A stretch of DNA of 23,763 nt from Caulobacteraceae bacterium (GTDB lineage: Bacteria; Pseudomonadota; Alphaproteobacteria; Caulobacterales; Caulobacteraceae): NCBI GenBank assembly GCA_004144935.1, contig SDZP01000010.1, positions 1-23,763 on the forward strand, in the 5' to 3' direction. The position numbers and the translations under genes were made by a program. Numbering within the stretch: position 1 is the first letter of the stretch; the number at the start of each line of letters is the position of its first letter. The notes beneath the pieces were generated by a model. That model was not told where the DNA came from. It was given only the letters and a program-made list of their open reading frames with translations, and did not search any database. Below, in pieces: positions 1 through 12,207 of this stretch.

Positions 1-4005
<4,005 letters not shown>

Positions 4006-4027
4006 TCGGACGGACTAGATTATCGAG

Positions 4028-4061
4028 ACGGCCCGGGAGCGATCCCGGGCCGTTTTCGTTT
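4028..4061 (+). terminator. Intrinsic terminator of the rpoBC operon
   Basis: A perfect 11-bp GC-rich stem (ACGGCCCGGGA / TCCCGGGCCGT) with a GCGA loop is followed by the T-rich tail TTTTCGTTT. It starts 22 bp after the rpoC stop, which is the expected place for a factor-independent terminator. It separates rpoC from the unrelated small gene downstream. Confidence 0.93.
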
Positions 4062-4107
4062 GGGGCGCGAGGTTGACGGCCAGTTCCCCGCCCTATCTTT
4101 CTTCCCC

Positions 4108-4587
4108 ATGGGACCGGGCGTTACGCGATCACTGACCGCCGCCGAGCGCGCCGCGCTCTCGGGCGGCCTGTGGGATGCGCTGATGGCCGCCGGCGCCTTT
4201 CCACGCCTCGTCTCCGCCGCCTCGCCCCTCGCCCGCCTGTCCCACCTCTGGCGCGGCCATACCCCCGTCCTCACCCTCGGAGACCGTATCTTCTGGGGCC
4301 GCGCCCCCAACGACTGCTCGCGCTCGCCGGCCGCCATGGCCCTGCTCCAGCACGAACTGCAGCATGTTCTCGACTACGCCACCGGCAGGATGAGCTGGCT
4401 CTCCTACGCCCTGCGGCCGCGCGACTGGACCTACGTGGTCCCCGACAGCGGCTGGGACTGGAACCGCCTGGGGGCCGAGCAACGCGCCGTGCTGGCCGAG
4501 CGGCTCTGGCGGGCCGAAAGGGCCGGCGCAGCGCCGGAGATCGCCCGGCTGCGCGCGGTTCTGCCCTGGGCTAGAACGGCGTCCTGA
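4108..4587 (+). CDS. Small HExxH-motif protein, putative metallopeptidase-like
   Basis: This encodes a protein of 159 residues of unknown function. The only strong motif is HELQHVLDY (residues 82-90), an HExxH zinc-metallopeptidase signature (His82, Glu83, His86). It is preceded by a basic and hydrophobic stretch with GDRIFWGR (58-65), a layout reminiscent of short DUF4157-like or 'Vgr-related' proteins found in Caulobacterales. A third metal ligand cannot be assigned with confidence. There is no signal peptide or membrane segment. The reading frame extends to a TTG at 4060, but that codon lies inside the rpoC terminator, so ATG 4108 is preferred, although no clear Shine-Dalgarno is visible. 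The 3' end overlaps the oppositely oriented next gene by 17 bp. Coding is well supported by length and codon use; protease activity is only an inference from the motif. Confidence 0.75.
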   Translation: MGPGVTRSLTAAERAALSGGLWDALMAAGAFPRLVSAASPLARLSHLWRGHTPVLTLGDRIFWGRAPNDCSRSPAAMALLQHELQHVLDYATGRMSWLSYALRPRDWTYVVPDSGWDWNRLGAEQRAVLAERLWRAERAGAAPEIARLRAVLPWARTAS

Positions 4588-5281
4588 TCGGCTCGAACAC
4601 CGGGTCGCCGGGCCCGACGCCGGCCGGACGTCCCGGTCCGCGCTCCTCGCTGGTCCCGGACGGCACCGTCGGGTTCTCGCGGTAGGCCCGGTCGGCGTCC
4701 TGACGCGCCGCCGCCTGGTCGAAGCGACCGCGCTTGGCGGCGCTCATCGGCGCGGCGATCGGATCCGGCTGCTTGGCCCATTTGCCGCCGCGCTCCAGAC
4801 AGGCCTCCCGCTCACGGCGGTTCAGGCCCACTGCGTCCGGATAGGCGCAGCCGTAGGAGCCGCGCAAGGCGCGGCGCGTGCCCTCGCCGGGCAGGGGAAA
4901 GACCGTCGCCGACCGACCGGAACCGCCCTTCGTCCCTCCGCTTGGCGCCGCCCCGGCCGGGGCGGGCGCGGGCAGGGGAGAGGCCGCGACCTCCGATGGC
5001 GGCGCGACGGCCGGAACATGCAGCAGCGGGGCGGTCGTATCCCGCCGCGGGATGCCGTTGGCCGGAGACCCGCCTGCCTGAGCGGGTGTGGGTCTGGCCG
5101 GCGGCGGCGGGCGGAAGAACAGTCCCAGCTCGATCGTCTCCTCGGGGACCGGCGGCCGCTCGCGCACGCCCGGCGCCGTCAGTCCGATCACGGCGAAGAC
5201 ACCGACATGGACCAGGGCCGACAACAGGGCGACGACGGCCATGCGCCGCCGGTCTCGCCTCCGATCGCGCGCCTGGGCCAC
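4571..5281 (-). CDS. TonB-like N-terminal anchor protein, proline-rich, unknown function
   Basis: This is an inner-membrane protein of about 236 residues with a TonB-like beginning. It has a short basic cytoplasmic N-terminus, one transmembrane helix (AVVALLSALVHVGVFAVIGL), the stretch PEETIELGLFFRPPPPARPTP resembling the start of TonB periplasmic linkers, and then a long Pro/Ala/Gly-rich region. The C-terminus lacks the TonB_C fold. It has instead a short block with two cysteines (GCAYPDAVGLNRREREACLE) and a charged tail ending FEPIRTPF. I recall similar blocks in uncharacterised alphaproteobacterial proteins but no function. GTG at 5281 is preferred because GGGAGG lies just upstream on this strand; ATG 5242 (223 residues), directly before the helix, is the alternative. 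It is convergent with, and overlaps, the HExxH gene. The role is unknown; a periplasm-spanning structural or transducer role is inference. Confidence 0.7.
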   Translation of the reverse strand: MAQARDRRRDRRRMAVVALLSALVHVGVFAVIGLTAPGVRERPPVPEETIELGLFFRPPPPARPTPAQAGGSPANGIPRRDTTAPLLHVPAVAPPSEVAASPLPAPAPAGAAPSGGTKGGSGRSATVFPLPGEGTRRALRGSYGCAYPDAVGLNRREREACLERGGKWAKQPDPIAAPMSAAKRGRFDQAAARQDADRAYRENPTVPSGTSEERGPGRPAGVGPGDPVFEPIRTPF

Positions 5282-5463
5282 GCCGCCTCCCGCCTCTGTC
5301 CAACAAGAACGCTGAGCGCTCGCGGCGGCCAAAACGTGTCTCCACTCTGGCGGTGGTGCGGCGGGTCCGTGCTCGGTCTGAAATCCTTCAGAATGGGCGC
5401 CGGCGGCCACCGCGTCCTGTCGCACCCTCGACGGGCGCTCATCGGGTTGGCCAGGCCCCGGAC

Positions 5464-5492
5464 TTGACCCTCCCGGCGGCCGAGGCATAGTC
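5464..5492 (+). promoter_or_regulatory. Possible promoter of the S9 peptidase gene
   Basis: TTGACCC (5464-5470) is followed after 14 bp by GCATAGTC (5485-5492). This is a partial match to the Caulobacter housekeeping pattern TTGACGS-N10-14-GCTANAWC. It ends 23 bp before the ATG. The -35 half is good and the -10 half is weak. The rest of the 234-bp gap 5282-5515, upstream of two divergent genes, shows nothing else clear. Confidence 0.35.
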
Positions 5493-5515
5493 GGGCGCCT
5501 GGGGGATCAAAGTTC

Positions 5516-7507
5516 ATGTTTCGCGTACTGGGCGTCGTCTGCGCCATCGTCTGTCTTGCCGCGCCCACCGCCTGGGCCCAGCCCAAGCCCGCCGCCGCAT
5601 CCTTCGGTCGTCTGCCGGCCATCCAGCAAGCCGTGATCTCGCCGGACGGCAAGAGCATCGCCATCCTCGGCGGCACCCCCAAGCGTCGGCTGATCTCGTT
5701 GTCGCCCATCGACGCGGCGACCGCCGTCCAGGTCGACCTCGGCACTGTCGACGTCAGAAACATCCGCTGGGCGGGCAACGGCTATGTCGTCATCCGAACG
5801 TCACGCTACGAGACGGACAACAACGGCGGCAACACCCCGCTCGCCTACCACTTCATCCGCAATGTGGTCATTGATTCGAAGGGCAAGGTCCTCAACCAGC
5901 TGCTGGGTGGCAACTCCTACTCCCAGTACACGACAGAGCAGGCTGTCCTTGGCGTGCTGGATGGACCCAAGCCCATCGCCATCATGGCGGGCCTGGACAT
6001 GGACAACGAGGCGTTGGCCGGGCGAAGCAGCCGCATCCGCACAGCCGACAACCTGCTGGTTTCGACTCTCTACCGGGTCGATGTCGCGACCGGCAAAGGC
6101 GCCATCATCGAACGCGGCAACCAGAAGACCCGGGGCTGGGATGTCGACCTGACGGGTGAGGCGCGGATGCGCTGGGACATCGATACGACCAGCCGCCTGG
6201 AGACCCTTTATGTCAGGCCCAAGCGGTCGAGCAGCTGGAAGGTGTTCGACCGGGCCCGTTATGACCTCCCGCTGGACCAGGCGGTCCTCGGCTACTCCGA
6301 CCCAGAAGACGCCATCGTTCTGTTGAAGACCGCGCCCGAGGGCGTGCAGGTGGTCAGCCGCAAGCTGACCGACGGCTCGGAAACCGTGCTGGGGCCGCAG
6401 GTCCCCAGCCTGCATCCTGCTGTTGTCTGGGACCCCTTCCTGTCCGCACCGGTCGCCATCGTCACCGGCGAGGAGCGGCCGGTCTACCAGTGGCTGGATC
6501 CACAGCTGGGCGCCGTTCACGCCAAGCTCGGCCGAGTCTTCAAGGGCAAGTCGGTCCAGCTGAGCAGCTGGTCCCGCGACCGCAGCCGCTACCTGATCCG
6601 CGTCGACGCCCCGGACACGGTGCCCCAGTGGCTGCTGTTCGAGACGGCCGGCAACCAGGTCTCGCCGATCGGTCATGAGTATCCCGACCTCAGCGAGGCC
6701 CCGATGGGGACGACCCGCTGGCTGACCTACAAGGCCCGCGACGGGCTGGAGATCCCCGCCTACCTGACGCTGCCCCCGGGCCTGGCCGCCGGCGTCAAGC
6801 CCCCGCTGGTGGTCCTGCCGCACGGGGGGCCGGCGGCGCGCGATGAATTCGAGTTCGACTGGTGGGCGCAGTTCCTGGCCTCCCGGGGCTACGCCGTCCT
6901 GCGGCCGCAGTTCCGCGGCTCCAAGGGCTTTGGCGAGACCTTCGAACGGGCCGGCGACGGCGAATGGGGCGGCAAGATGCAGACCGACCTGCTGGACGGC
7001 GTCGCCCAGCTGGCCAGGGACGGCGTCATCGACCCCAAGCGGGTCTGCATCGTCGGGGCCAGCTATGGCGGCTACGCGGCGCTGGCCGGGGTCTCCCTGC
7101 ATCCCGACGACTACCGCTGCGCGGTCTCGGTGGCCGGGATTTCCGACATCGGCCTGATGCTGCTCGACACCCGGCGGGCTGGCGGCGCCGATTCGCCCGG
7201 CCTGCAGTACTGGCGGCGGGTCGCCGGCGATTCCCGCGCCACCCCAGGCATCCTGGCGGCAACCTCGCCGGCCAAGCAGGCGGCGAAGATCAAGGCGCCG
7301 GTGCTGCTCATCCACGGCGCGGAAGACACGGTGGTCGACATCAACCAGTCGCGGACTATGGAGGCGGCCATGAAGGCCTCCAGGGGCGACGTGCAGTTCG
7401 TTGTCCTGCCGGGCGACGACCACTATTTGTCCAGTTCCGAGACCCGCACCCGGATGCTGGAGGCGGTGGATGTCTTCCTGGCCAAACACCTGCCGGTCGC
7501 GCCCTGA
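5516..7507 (+). CDS. Secreted prolyl-oligopeptidase-family (S9) serine peptidase
   Basis: This encodes a 663-residue peptidase of the S9 clan (dipeptidyl-peptidase or acylaminoacyl-peptidase type), predicted to cleave peptides in the periplasm. A Sec signal peptide ends at Ala21 (AWA|QP). Residues of about 25-400 form the variable, WD-like beta-propeller half. The alpha/beta-hydrolase half follows, beginning near LVVLPHGGPAARDEFEFD. The nucleophile motif is GASYGGYA with Ser516, and the other triad members are Asp604 (HGAEDTVV) and His636 (GDDHYLSS). Length and order match the family. ATG 5516 is chosen because it starts the signal peptide, and a G-rich stretch precedes it. The gene sits alone between rpoC-linked small genes and the str operon, with no obvious terminator after it. 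The family is certain; substrate preference is not readable. Confidence 0.93.
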   Translation: MFRVLGVVCAIVCLAAPTAWAQPKPAAASFGRLPAIQQAVISPDGKSIAILGGTPKRRLISLSPIDAATAVQVDLGTVDVRNIRWAGNGYVVIRTSRYETDNNGGNTPLAYHFIRNVVIDSKGKVLNQLLGGNSYSQYTTEQAVLGVLDGPKPIAIMAGLDMDNEALAGRSSRIRTADNLLVSTLYRVDVATGKGAIIERGNQKTRGWDVDLTGEARMRWDIDTTSRLETLYVRPKRSSSWKVFDRARYDLPLDQAVLGYSDPEDAIVLLKTAPEGVQVVSRKLTDGSETVLGPQVPSLHPAVVWDPFLSAPVAIVTGEERPVYQWLDPQLGAVHAKLGRVFKGKSVQLSSWSRDRSRYLIRVDAPDTVPQWLLFETAGNQVSPIGHEYPDLSEAPMGTTRWLTYKARDGLEIPAYLTLPPGLAAGVKPPLVVLPHGGPAARDEFEFDWWAQFLASRGYAVLRPQFRGSKGFGETFERAGDGEWGGKMQTDLLDGVAQLARDGVIDPKRVCIVGASYGGYAALAGVSLHPDDYRCAVSVAGISDIGLMLLDTRRAGGADSPGLQYWRRVAGDSRATPGILAATSPAKQAAKIKAPVLLIHGAEDTVVDINQSRTMEAAMKASRGDVQFVVLPGDDHYLSSSETRTRMLEAVDVFLAKHLPVAP

Positions 7508-7561
7508 TTTCGGGCGGGCGCGCGACGGGGCCTCCCGGCGCCGCTAAGAGTCCGCAAAGCC

Positions 7562-7590
7562 TTGACCTTTGGGGGTCTCGCGAGTATCTA
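7562..7590 (+). promoter_or_regulatory. Promoter of the str operon (rpsL-rpsG-fusA-tuf)
   Basis: TTGACC (7562-7567) and TATCTA (7585-7590) are separated by exactly 17 bp, a near-consensus housekeeping sigma-factor promoter. Transcription would start near 7597, giving an rpsL leader of about 170 nt. Its strength fits ribosomal protein and elongation factor genes, and its presence means the operon does not depend on rpoBC transcription. Confidence 0.72.
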
Positions 7591-7719
7591 GCCCGCTCTT
7601 TCGAGGCAGGGTCTTAACGGATCCTCACCCGAGGAACTCCAAGGACCCGCCGGCCGCCTCAGCGCTGCCGGTGAGTTTGCGCGTTCAACGGCCTTGAATG
7701 ACGAACCCTATAGGACCCT

Positions 7720-7749
7720 GAAGCGCCTCGGCCGAAAGGCACACGCTTC
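7720..7749 (+). promoter_or_regulatory. Stem-loop in the rpsL leader just before the start
   Basis: GAAGC (7720-7724) and GCCT (7725-7728) can pair with AGGC (7737-7740) and GCTTC (7745-7749), leaving a 4-nt bulge. The structure ends 18 nt before the rpsL ATG. It contains the 10-mer GCCGAAAGGC (7731-7740), which recurs in the tuf leader. A translational control role is inference; the leader also has CTCACC/GGTGAG arms at 7624-7629 and 7670-7675. Confidence 0.35.
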
Positions 7750-7767
7750 CACGAGCACAGAGATTAG

Positions 7768-8139
7768 ATGCCTACAGTCAACCAACTGATCCGTAAGCCG
7801 CGGCAACCCAAGCCCGTGCGCAACAAGGTTCCGGCCCTTAAGGGCTGCCCCCAGCGCCGTGGTGTCTGCACCCGCGTTTACACCACCACCCCCAAGAAGC
7901 CGAACTCGGCTCTGCGGAAGGTGGCCAAGGTCCGTCTGACCACCGGCGTCGAAGCCGTGTGCTACATCCCCGGTGAAGGTCACAACCTTCAGGAGCACAG
8001 CGTCGTGCTCATCCGTGGGGGCCGCGTGAAGGACCTTCCCGGCGTTCGCTACCACATCCTGCGTGGCGTCCTCGATACCCAAGGGGTCAAGGACCGCAAG
8101 CAGCGCCGTTCGCACTACGGCGCCAAGCGCCCGAAGTAA
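7768..8139 (+). CDS. rpsL: 30S ribosomal protein S12
   Basis: This encodes a 123-residue protein of the small-subunit decoding centre and is the first gene of the str operon. The start MPTVNQLIRKPR and the conserved TTTPKKPNSALRK and GGRVKDLPGVRYH segments are textbook S12. Lys43 and Lys88 are both present, so the common rpsL changes that give streptomycin resistance are absent. Asp89, the site that is beta-methylthiolated in several bacteria, and Pro91 are also conserved. The leader is about 170 nt long, and the Shine-Dalgarno before ATG 7768 is weak (AGAG). rpsG follows after 12 bp. Confidence 0.99.
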   Translation: MPTVNQLIRKPRQPKPVRNKVPALKGCPQRRGVCTRVYTTTPKKPNSALRKVAKVRLTTGVEAVCYIPGEGHNLQEHSVVLIRGGRVKDLPGVRYHILRGVLDTQGVKDRKQRRSHYGAKRPK

Positions 8140-8151
8140 GGAAGAGATCCT

Positions 8152-8625
8152 ATGTCCCGTCGTCGTCGCGCAGAGAAGCGCCAGGTGCTGCCGGACCCCA
8201 AGTTTGGGGATCTGGTTGTCACGAAATTCATGAACTACGTCATGTACGAAGGCAAAAAAGCCGTCGCCGAGAACATCATCTACGGCGCCTTCGACATTCT
8301 GGAAGCCAAGCGCAAGGACCAGGGCCCCCTGGAAACCTTCCATGGCGCCCTGGACAACGTGGCCCCGGCCATCGAAGTCCGGTCGCGCCGGGTCGGTGGC
8401 GCCACCTACCAGGTTCCGGTCGAGGTTCGTCCCGAGCGCCGTCGCGCTCTGGCCATCCGCTGGCTGGTGACCGCCGCGCGCAAGCGTGGTGAGAACACCA
8501 TGACCGAAAAGCTGGCCGGCGAACTGCTGGACGCTTCGAACAACCGCGGCACCGCGGTCAAGAAGCGCGAAGACACGCACAAGATGGCGGAAGCCAACCG
8601 GGCGTTCTCCCACTACCGCTGGTAA
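8152..8625 (+). CDS. rpsG: 30S ribosomal protein S7
   Basis: This encodes a 157-residue primary 16S rRNA-binding protein that nucleates assembly of the 30S head. The start MSRRRRAEKRQVLPDPKFGD, the segment containing IYGAFDI, and the C-terminal HKMAEANRAFSHYRW are typical of S7, and the length is normal for alphaproteobacteria. The sequence AAGGAAGAG, overlapping the rpsL stop, gives a good ribosome-binding site for ATG 8152, and only 12 bp separate the two genes, so translation is probably coupled. In enterobacteria S7 represses its own operon by binding the S12-S7 spacer; this spacer is too short for the same structure. A stem-loop follows the gene. Confidence 0.99.
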   Translation: MSRRRRAEKRQVLPDPKFGDLVVTKFMNYVMYEGKKAVAENIIYGAFDILEAKRKDQGPLETFHGALDNVAPAIEVRSRRVGGATYQVPVEVRPERRRALAIRWLVTAARKRGENTMTEKLAGELLDASNNRGTAVKKREDTHKMAEANRAFSHYRW

Positions 8626-8654
8626 CTTTCCAGCGCCGTCAGGTCTTACAGACG

Positions 8655-8690
8655 CGGGCGGTTTGAAATCTCAAACCGCCCGTTTCGCTC
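8655..8690 (+). terminator. Terminator-like stem-loop between rpsG and fusA (possible attenuator)
   Basis: A perfect 12-bp stem, CGGGCGGTTTGA (8655-8666) with TCAAACCGCCCG (8671-8682), encloses an AATC loop and is followed by TTTCGCTC. The stem is as strong as the true terminators in this window, but the T tract is short and interrupted. It lies in the 87-bp gap of an operon whose next genes must be expressed highly. Partial termination, or an RNA processing signal that sets the ratio of S12/S7 to EF-G/EF-Tu, is a reasonable inference. Confidence 0.6.
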
Positions 8691-8712
8691 ATTCTAACAC
8701 CAGGCATATCCC

Positions 8713-10791
8713 ATGGCCCGCGCCAGCAAGATTGAAGACTACCGCAACTTCGGAATCATGGCCCACATCGATGCGGGCAAGACGACGACGACCGAGCGGA
8801 TCCTGTTCTACACCGGCAAGAACCACAAGATCGGTGAAGTCCACGATGGCGCGGCCACCATGGACTGGATGGACCAGGAGCAGGAGCGTGGCATCACGAT
8901 CACCTCCGCCGCCACGACCGCCTTCTGGAACGACCACCGGCTGAACATCATCGACACCCCCGGGCACGTCGACTTCACCATCGAAGTCGAACGCTCGCTG
9001 CGCGTGCTCGATGGCGCGGTCACCGTTCTCGACGGCAACGCCGGCGTTGAGCCGCAGACCGAAACCGTCTGGCGCCAGGCCGACAAGTACCGCGTGCCCC
9101 GCATCGTGTTCGTCAACAAGATGGACAAGATGGGCGCCGACTTCGTCAAGTCGGTCGAGAGCATCCGCGACCGCCTGGGCGCCAAGGCCGTTCCGATCCA
9201 GCTGCCGATCGGCGCCGAGACCTCGCTGAAGGGCCTCGTCGACCTGGTCCGCATGAAGGCCGTCGTCTGGGACGCCGACACCATCGGCGCCACCTTCCAC
9301 GACGAGGAAATCCCGGCCGACATGAAGGAGGAGGCGGAAGCCGCCCGTCACTACATGATCGAGAACGCCGTCGAGCTCGACGACGACGCCATGGAAGCCT
9401 ACCTCGGCGGCGAAGAGCCTTCGGTCGAAGTCATCAAGAAGTGCATCCGCAAGGCCGTGCTGACCGGCGCCTTCTACCCGATCCTCTGCGGCTCGGCTTT
9501 CAAGAACAAGGGCGTCCAGCCCCTGCTCGACGCTGTCGTCGACTACCTGCCTTCGCCGGTGGACATCCCGCCGACCAAGGGCATCGACTTCCGCACCGAG
9601 GAAGAAATCGTCCGCAAGGCGTCGGACGACGAGCCCCTCGCCGTGCTCGCGTTCAAGATCATGGACGACCCCTTCGTCGGTTCGCTGACCTTCTGCCGCA
9701 TCTACTCGGGCAAGCTGGAAACCGGCATGGGCCTGCTGAACTCGACCCGCGACCGCAAGGAACGCGTCGGGCGCATGCTGCTCATGCACTCCAACAACCG
9801 CGAAGACATCAAGGAAGCCTATGCCGGCGACATCGTCGCCCTGGCCGGCCTGAAGGACACCCGCACCGGGGACACCCTGTGCGATCCCAACAAGTCGCCG
9901 GTCATCCTCGAGCGCATGGAATTCCCGGCCCCGGTCATCGAGATCGCGGTTGAGCCCAAGTCCAAGGCCGACCAGGAAAAGCTGGGCGTCGCCCTGGCCA
10001 AGCTGGCGTCGGAGGATCCGTCCTTCACCGTCTCGACCGACCACGAGTCGGGCCAGACGATCCTGAAGGGCATGGGCGAGCTGCACCTCGACATCAAGAT
10101 CGACATCCTGAAGCGGACCTACAAGGTCGAAGCCAACATCGGCGCGCCGCAGGTTGCCTATCGCGAGTCCCTGGGTCGCAAGGCCGAGATCGACTACACC
10201 CACAAGAAGCAGACCGGCGGTACGGGCCAGTTCGCCCGCATCAAGATGATCTTCGAACCGGGCGAGCCCGGCTCGGGCTTCGTGTTCGAAAGCGCCATCG
10301 TCGGCGGCAACGTGCCGAAGGAATACATCCCCGGTGTCCAGAAGGGCCTCGAGTCGTCCAAAGAAAACGGCCTGCTGGCCGGCTTCCCGCTGATCGACTT
10401 CAAGGCGACCCTGATCGACGGCGCCTACCACGACGTCGACTCCTCGGTCCTCGCCTTCGAAATCGCCGCCCGCGCCGCCTTCAAGGAGCTCCGTGAAAAG
10501 GGCGCCCCCAAGCTGCTCGAGCCGATCATGGCCGTCGAAGTCGTCACCCCGGAAGACTACCTGGGTTCGGTCATCGGCGATCTGAACGGTCGTCGGGGCA
10601 TGATCCAGGGCCAGGACACGCGCGGCAACGCGATCGTCGTCAACGCCTTCGTGCCGCTGGCCAACATGTTCGGCTATGTGAACACCCTTCGCGGGATGTC
10701 GCAGGGCCGCGCCGCCTTCACGATGCAATACGACCACTACGACCCGGTGCCGCAACACGTCGCCGACGAAGTGATCAAGAAGTACGCCTAA
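8713..10791 (+). CDS. fusA: Translation elongation factor G
   Basis: This encodes a 692-residue GTPase that drives ribosome translocation and, with RRF, ribosome recycling. The P-loop AHIDAGKT lies at residues 17-24, followed by DTPGHVDFT (G3), VNKMDKMGADF (G4) and CGSAFKNKG (G5). The later EF-G domains follow through RGMIQGQDTRGN and the C-terminal MFGYVNTLRGMSQGRA. Length is standard and no domain is missing. ATG 8713 gives the usual EF-G N-terminus; the ribosome-binding site is weak (CCAGG). The gene sits in the str operon 87 bp after rpsG, behind a terminator-like stem-loop, and 103 bp before tuf. The sequence fits the housekeeping fusA rather than a second paralogue, given its position. 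Confidence 0.99.
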   Translation: MARASKIEDYRNFGIMAHIDAGKTTTTERILFYTGKNHKIGEVHDGAATMDWMDQEQERGITITSAATTAFWNDHRLNIIDTPGHVDFTIEVERSLRVLDGAVTVLDGNAGVEPQTETVWRQADKYRVPRIVFVNKMDKMGADFVKSVESIRDRLGAKAVPIQLPIGAETSLKGLVDLVRMKAVVWDADTIGATFHDEEIPADMKEEAEAARHYMIENAVELDDDAMEAYLGGEEPSVEVIKKCIRKAVLTGAFYPILCGSAFKNKGVQPLLDAVVDYLPSPVDIPPTKGIDFRTEEEIVRKASDDEPLAVLAFKIMDDPFVGSLTFCRIYSGKLETGMGLLNSTRDRKERVGRMLLMHSNNREDIKEAYAGDIVALAGLKDTRTGDTLCDPNKSPVILERMEFPAPVIEIAVEPKSKADQEKLGVALAKLASEDPSFTVSTDHESGQTILKGMGELHLDIKIDILKRTYKVEANIGAPQVAYRESLGRKAEIDYTHKKQTGGTGQFARIKMIFEPGEPGSGFVFESAIVGGNVPKEYIPGVQKGLESSKENGLLAGFPLIDFKATLIDGAYHDVDSSVLAFEIAARAAFKELREKGAPKLLEPIMAVEVVTPEDYLGSVIGDLNGRRGMIQGQDTRGNAIVVNAFVPLANMFGYVNTLRGMSQGRAAFTMQYDHYDPVPQHVADEVIKKYA

Positions 10792-10800
10792 GAGCTTGAC

Positions 10801-10824
10801 CGGGTCAGCCGAAAGGCCGACCCG
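10801..10824 (+). promoter_or_regulatory. Stem-loop in the fusA-tuf spacer
   Basis: CGGGTC-A-GCC pairs with GGC-C-GACCCG around a GAAA loop, giving nine base pairs with a single A/C mismatch and a GNRA-type loop. It begins 9 bp after the fusA stop. No T tract follows, so it is not a terminator; it may protect or mark a processing site for a separately accumulating tuf mRNA. Its core, GCCGAAAGGC (10808-10817), is also found in the rpsL leader. Confidence 0.45.
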
Positions 10825-10894
10825 AACAGGCGCTGAAAGAACACCTACCCAACCCTAGTTTAGAGGACAGGCCCGGACAGGGCTGGAGCTTGAA

Positions 10895-12085
<1,191 letters not shown>

Positions 12086-12109
12086 CTTTCAGCGCCTGCT
12101 GAGACAGCG

Positions 12110-12139
12110 AAGGGCCCGGAGGAAACTCCGGGCCCTTTT
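12110..12139 (+). terminator. Intrinsic terminator of the str operon
   Basis: An 11-bp stem (AGGGCCCGGAG / CTCCGGGCCCT) with a GAAA loop, plus one more A-T pair, is followed by TTTT. It begins 25 bp after the tuf stop. It closes the operon and separates tuf from the oppositely oriented zinc-ribbon gene. Confidence 0.92.
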
Positions 12140-12207
12140 GCTATGGCAGGGACTCCGGCCGGGCATGCATCGCCCGGCCAGGTTCGTCGAAGGGCCGGCG
12201 GTCCGGC

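Noticed and set aside
5801..7489. 562-codon open frame on the minus strand across the S9 peptidase
   Set aside because: The plus-strand frame carries a signal peptide and full catalytic triad, so the minus frame is a shadow.
7694..7714. TTGAAT...TATAGG as a second rpsL promoter
   Set aside because: The spacing is only 9 bp, far too short for a sigma-70-type promoter.
8689..10758. 689-codon open frame on the minus strand across fusA
   Set aside because: It is an antisense shadow of a certain gene. GC-rich third positions remove stop codons from the opposite strand, and the predicted peptide is compositionally odd and matches no family.
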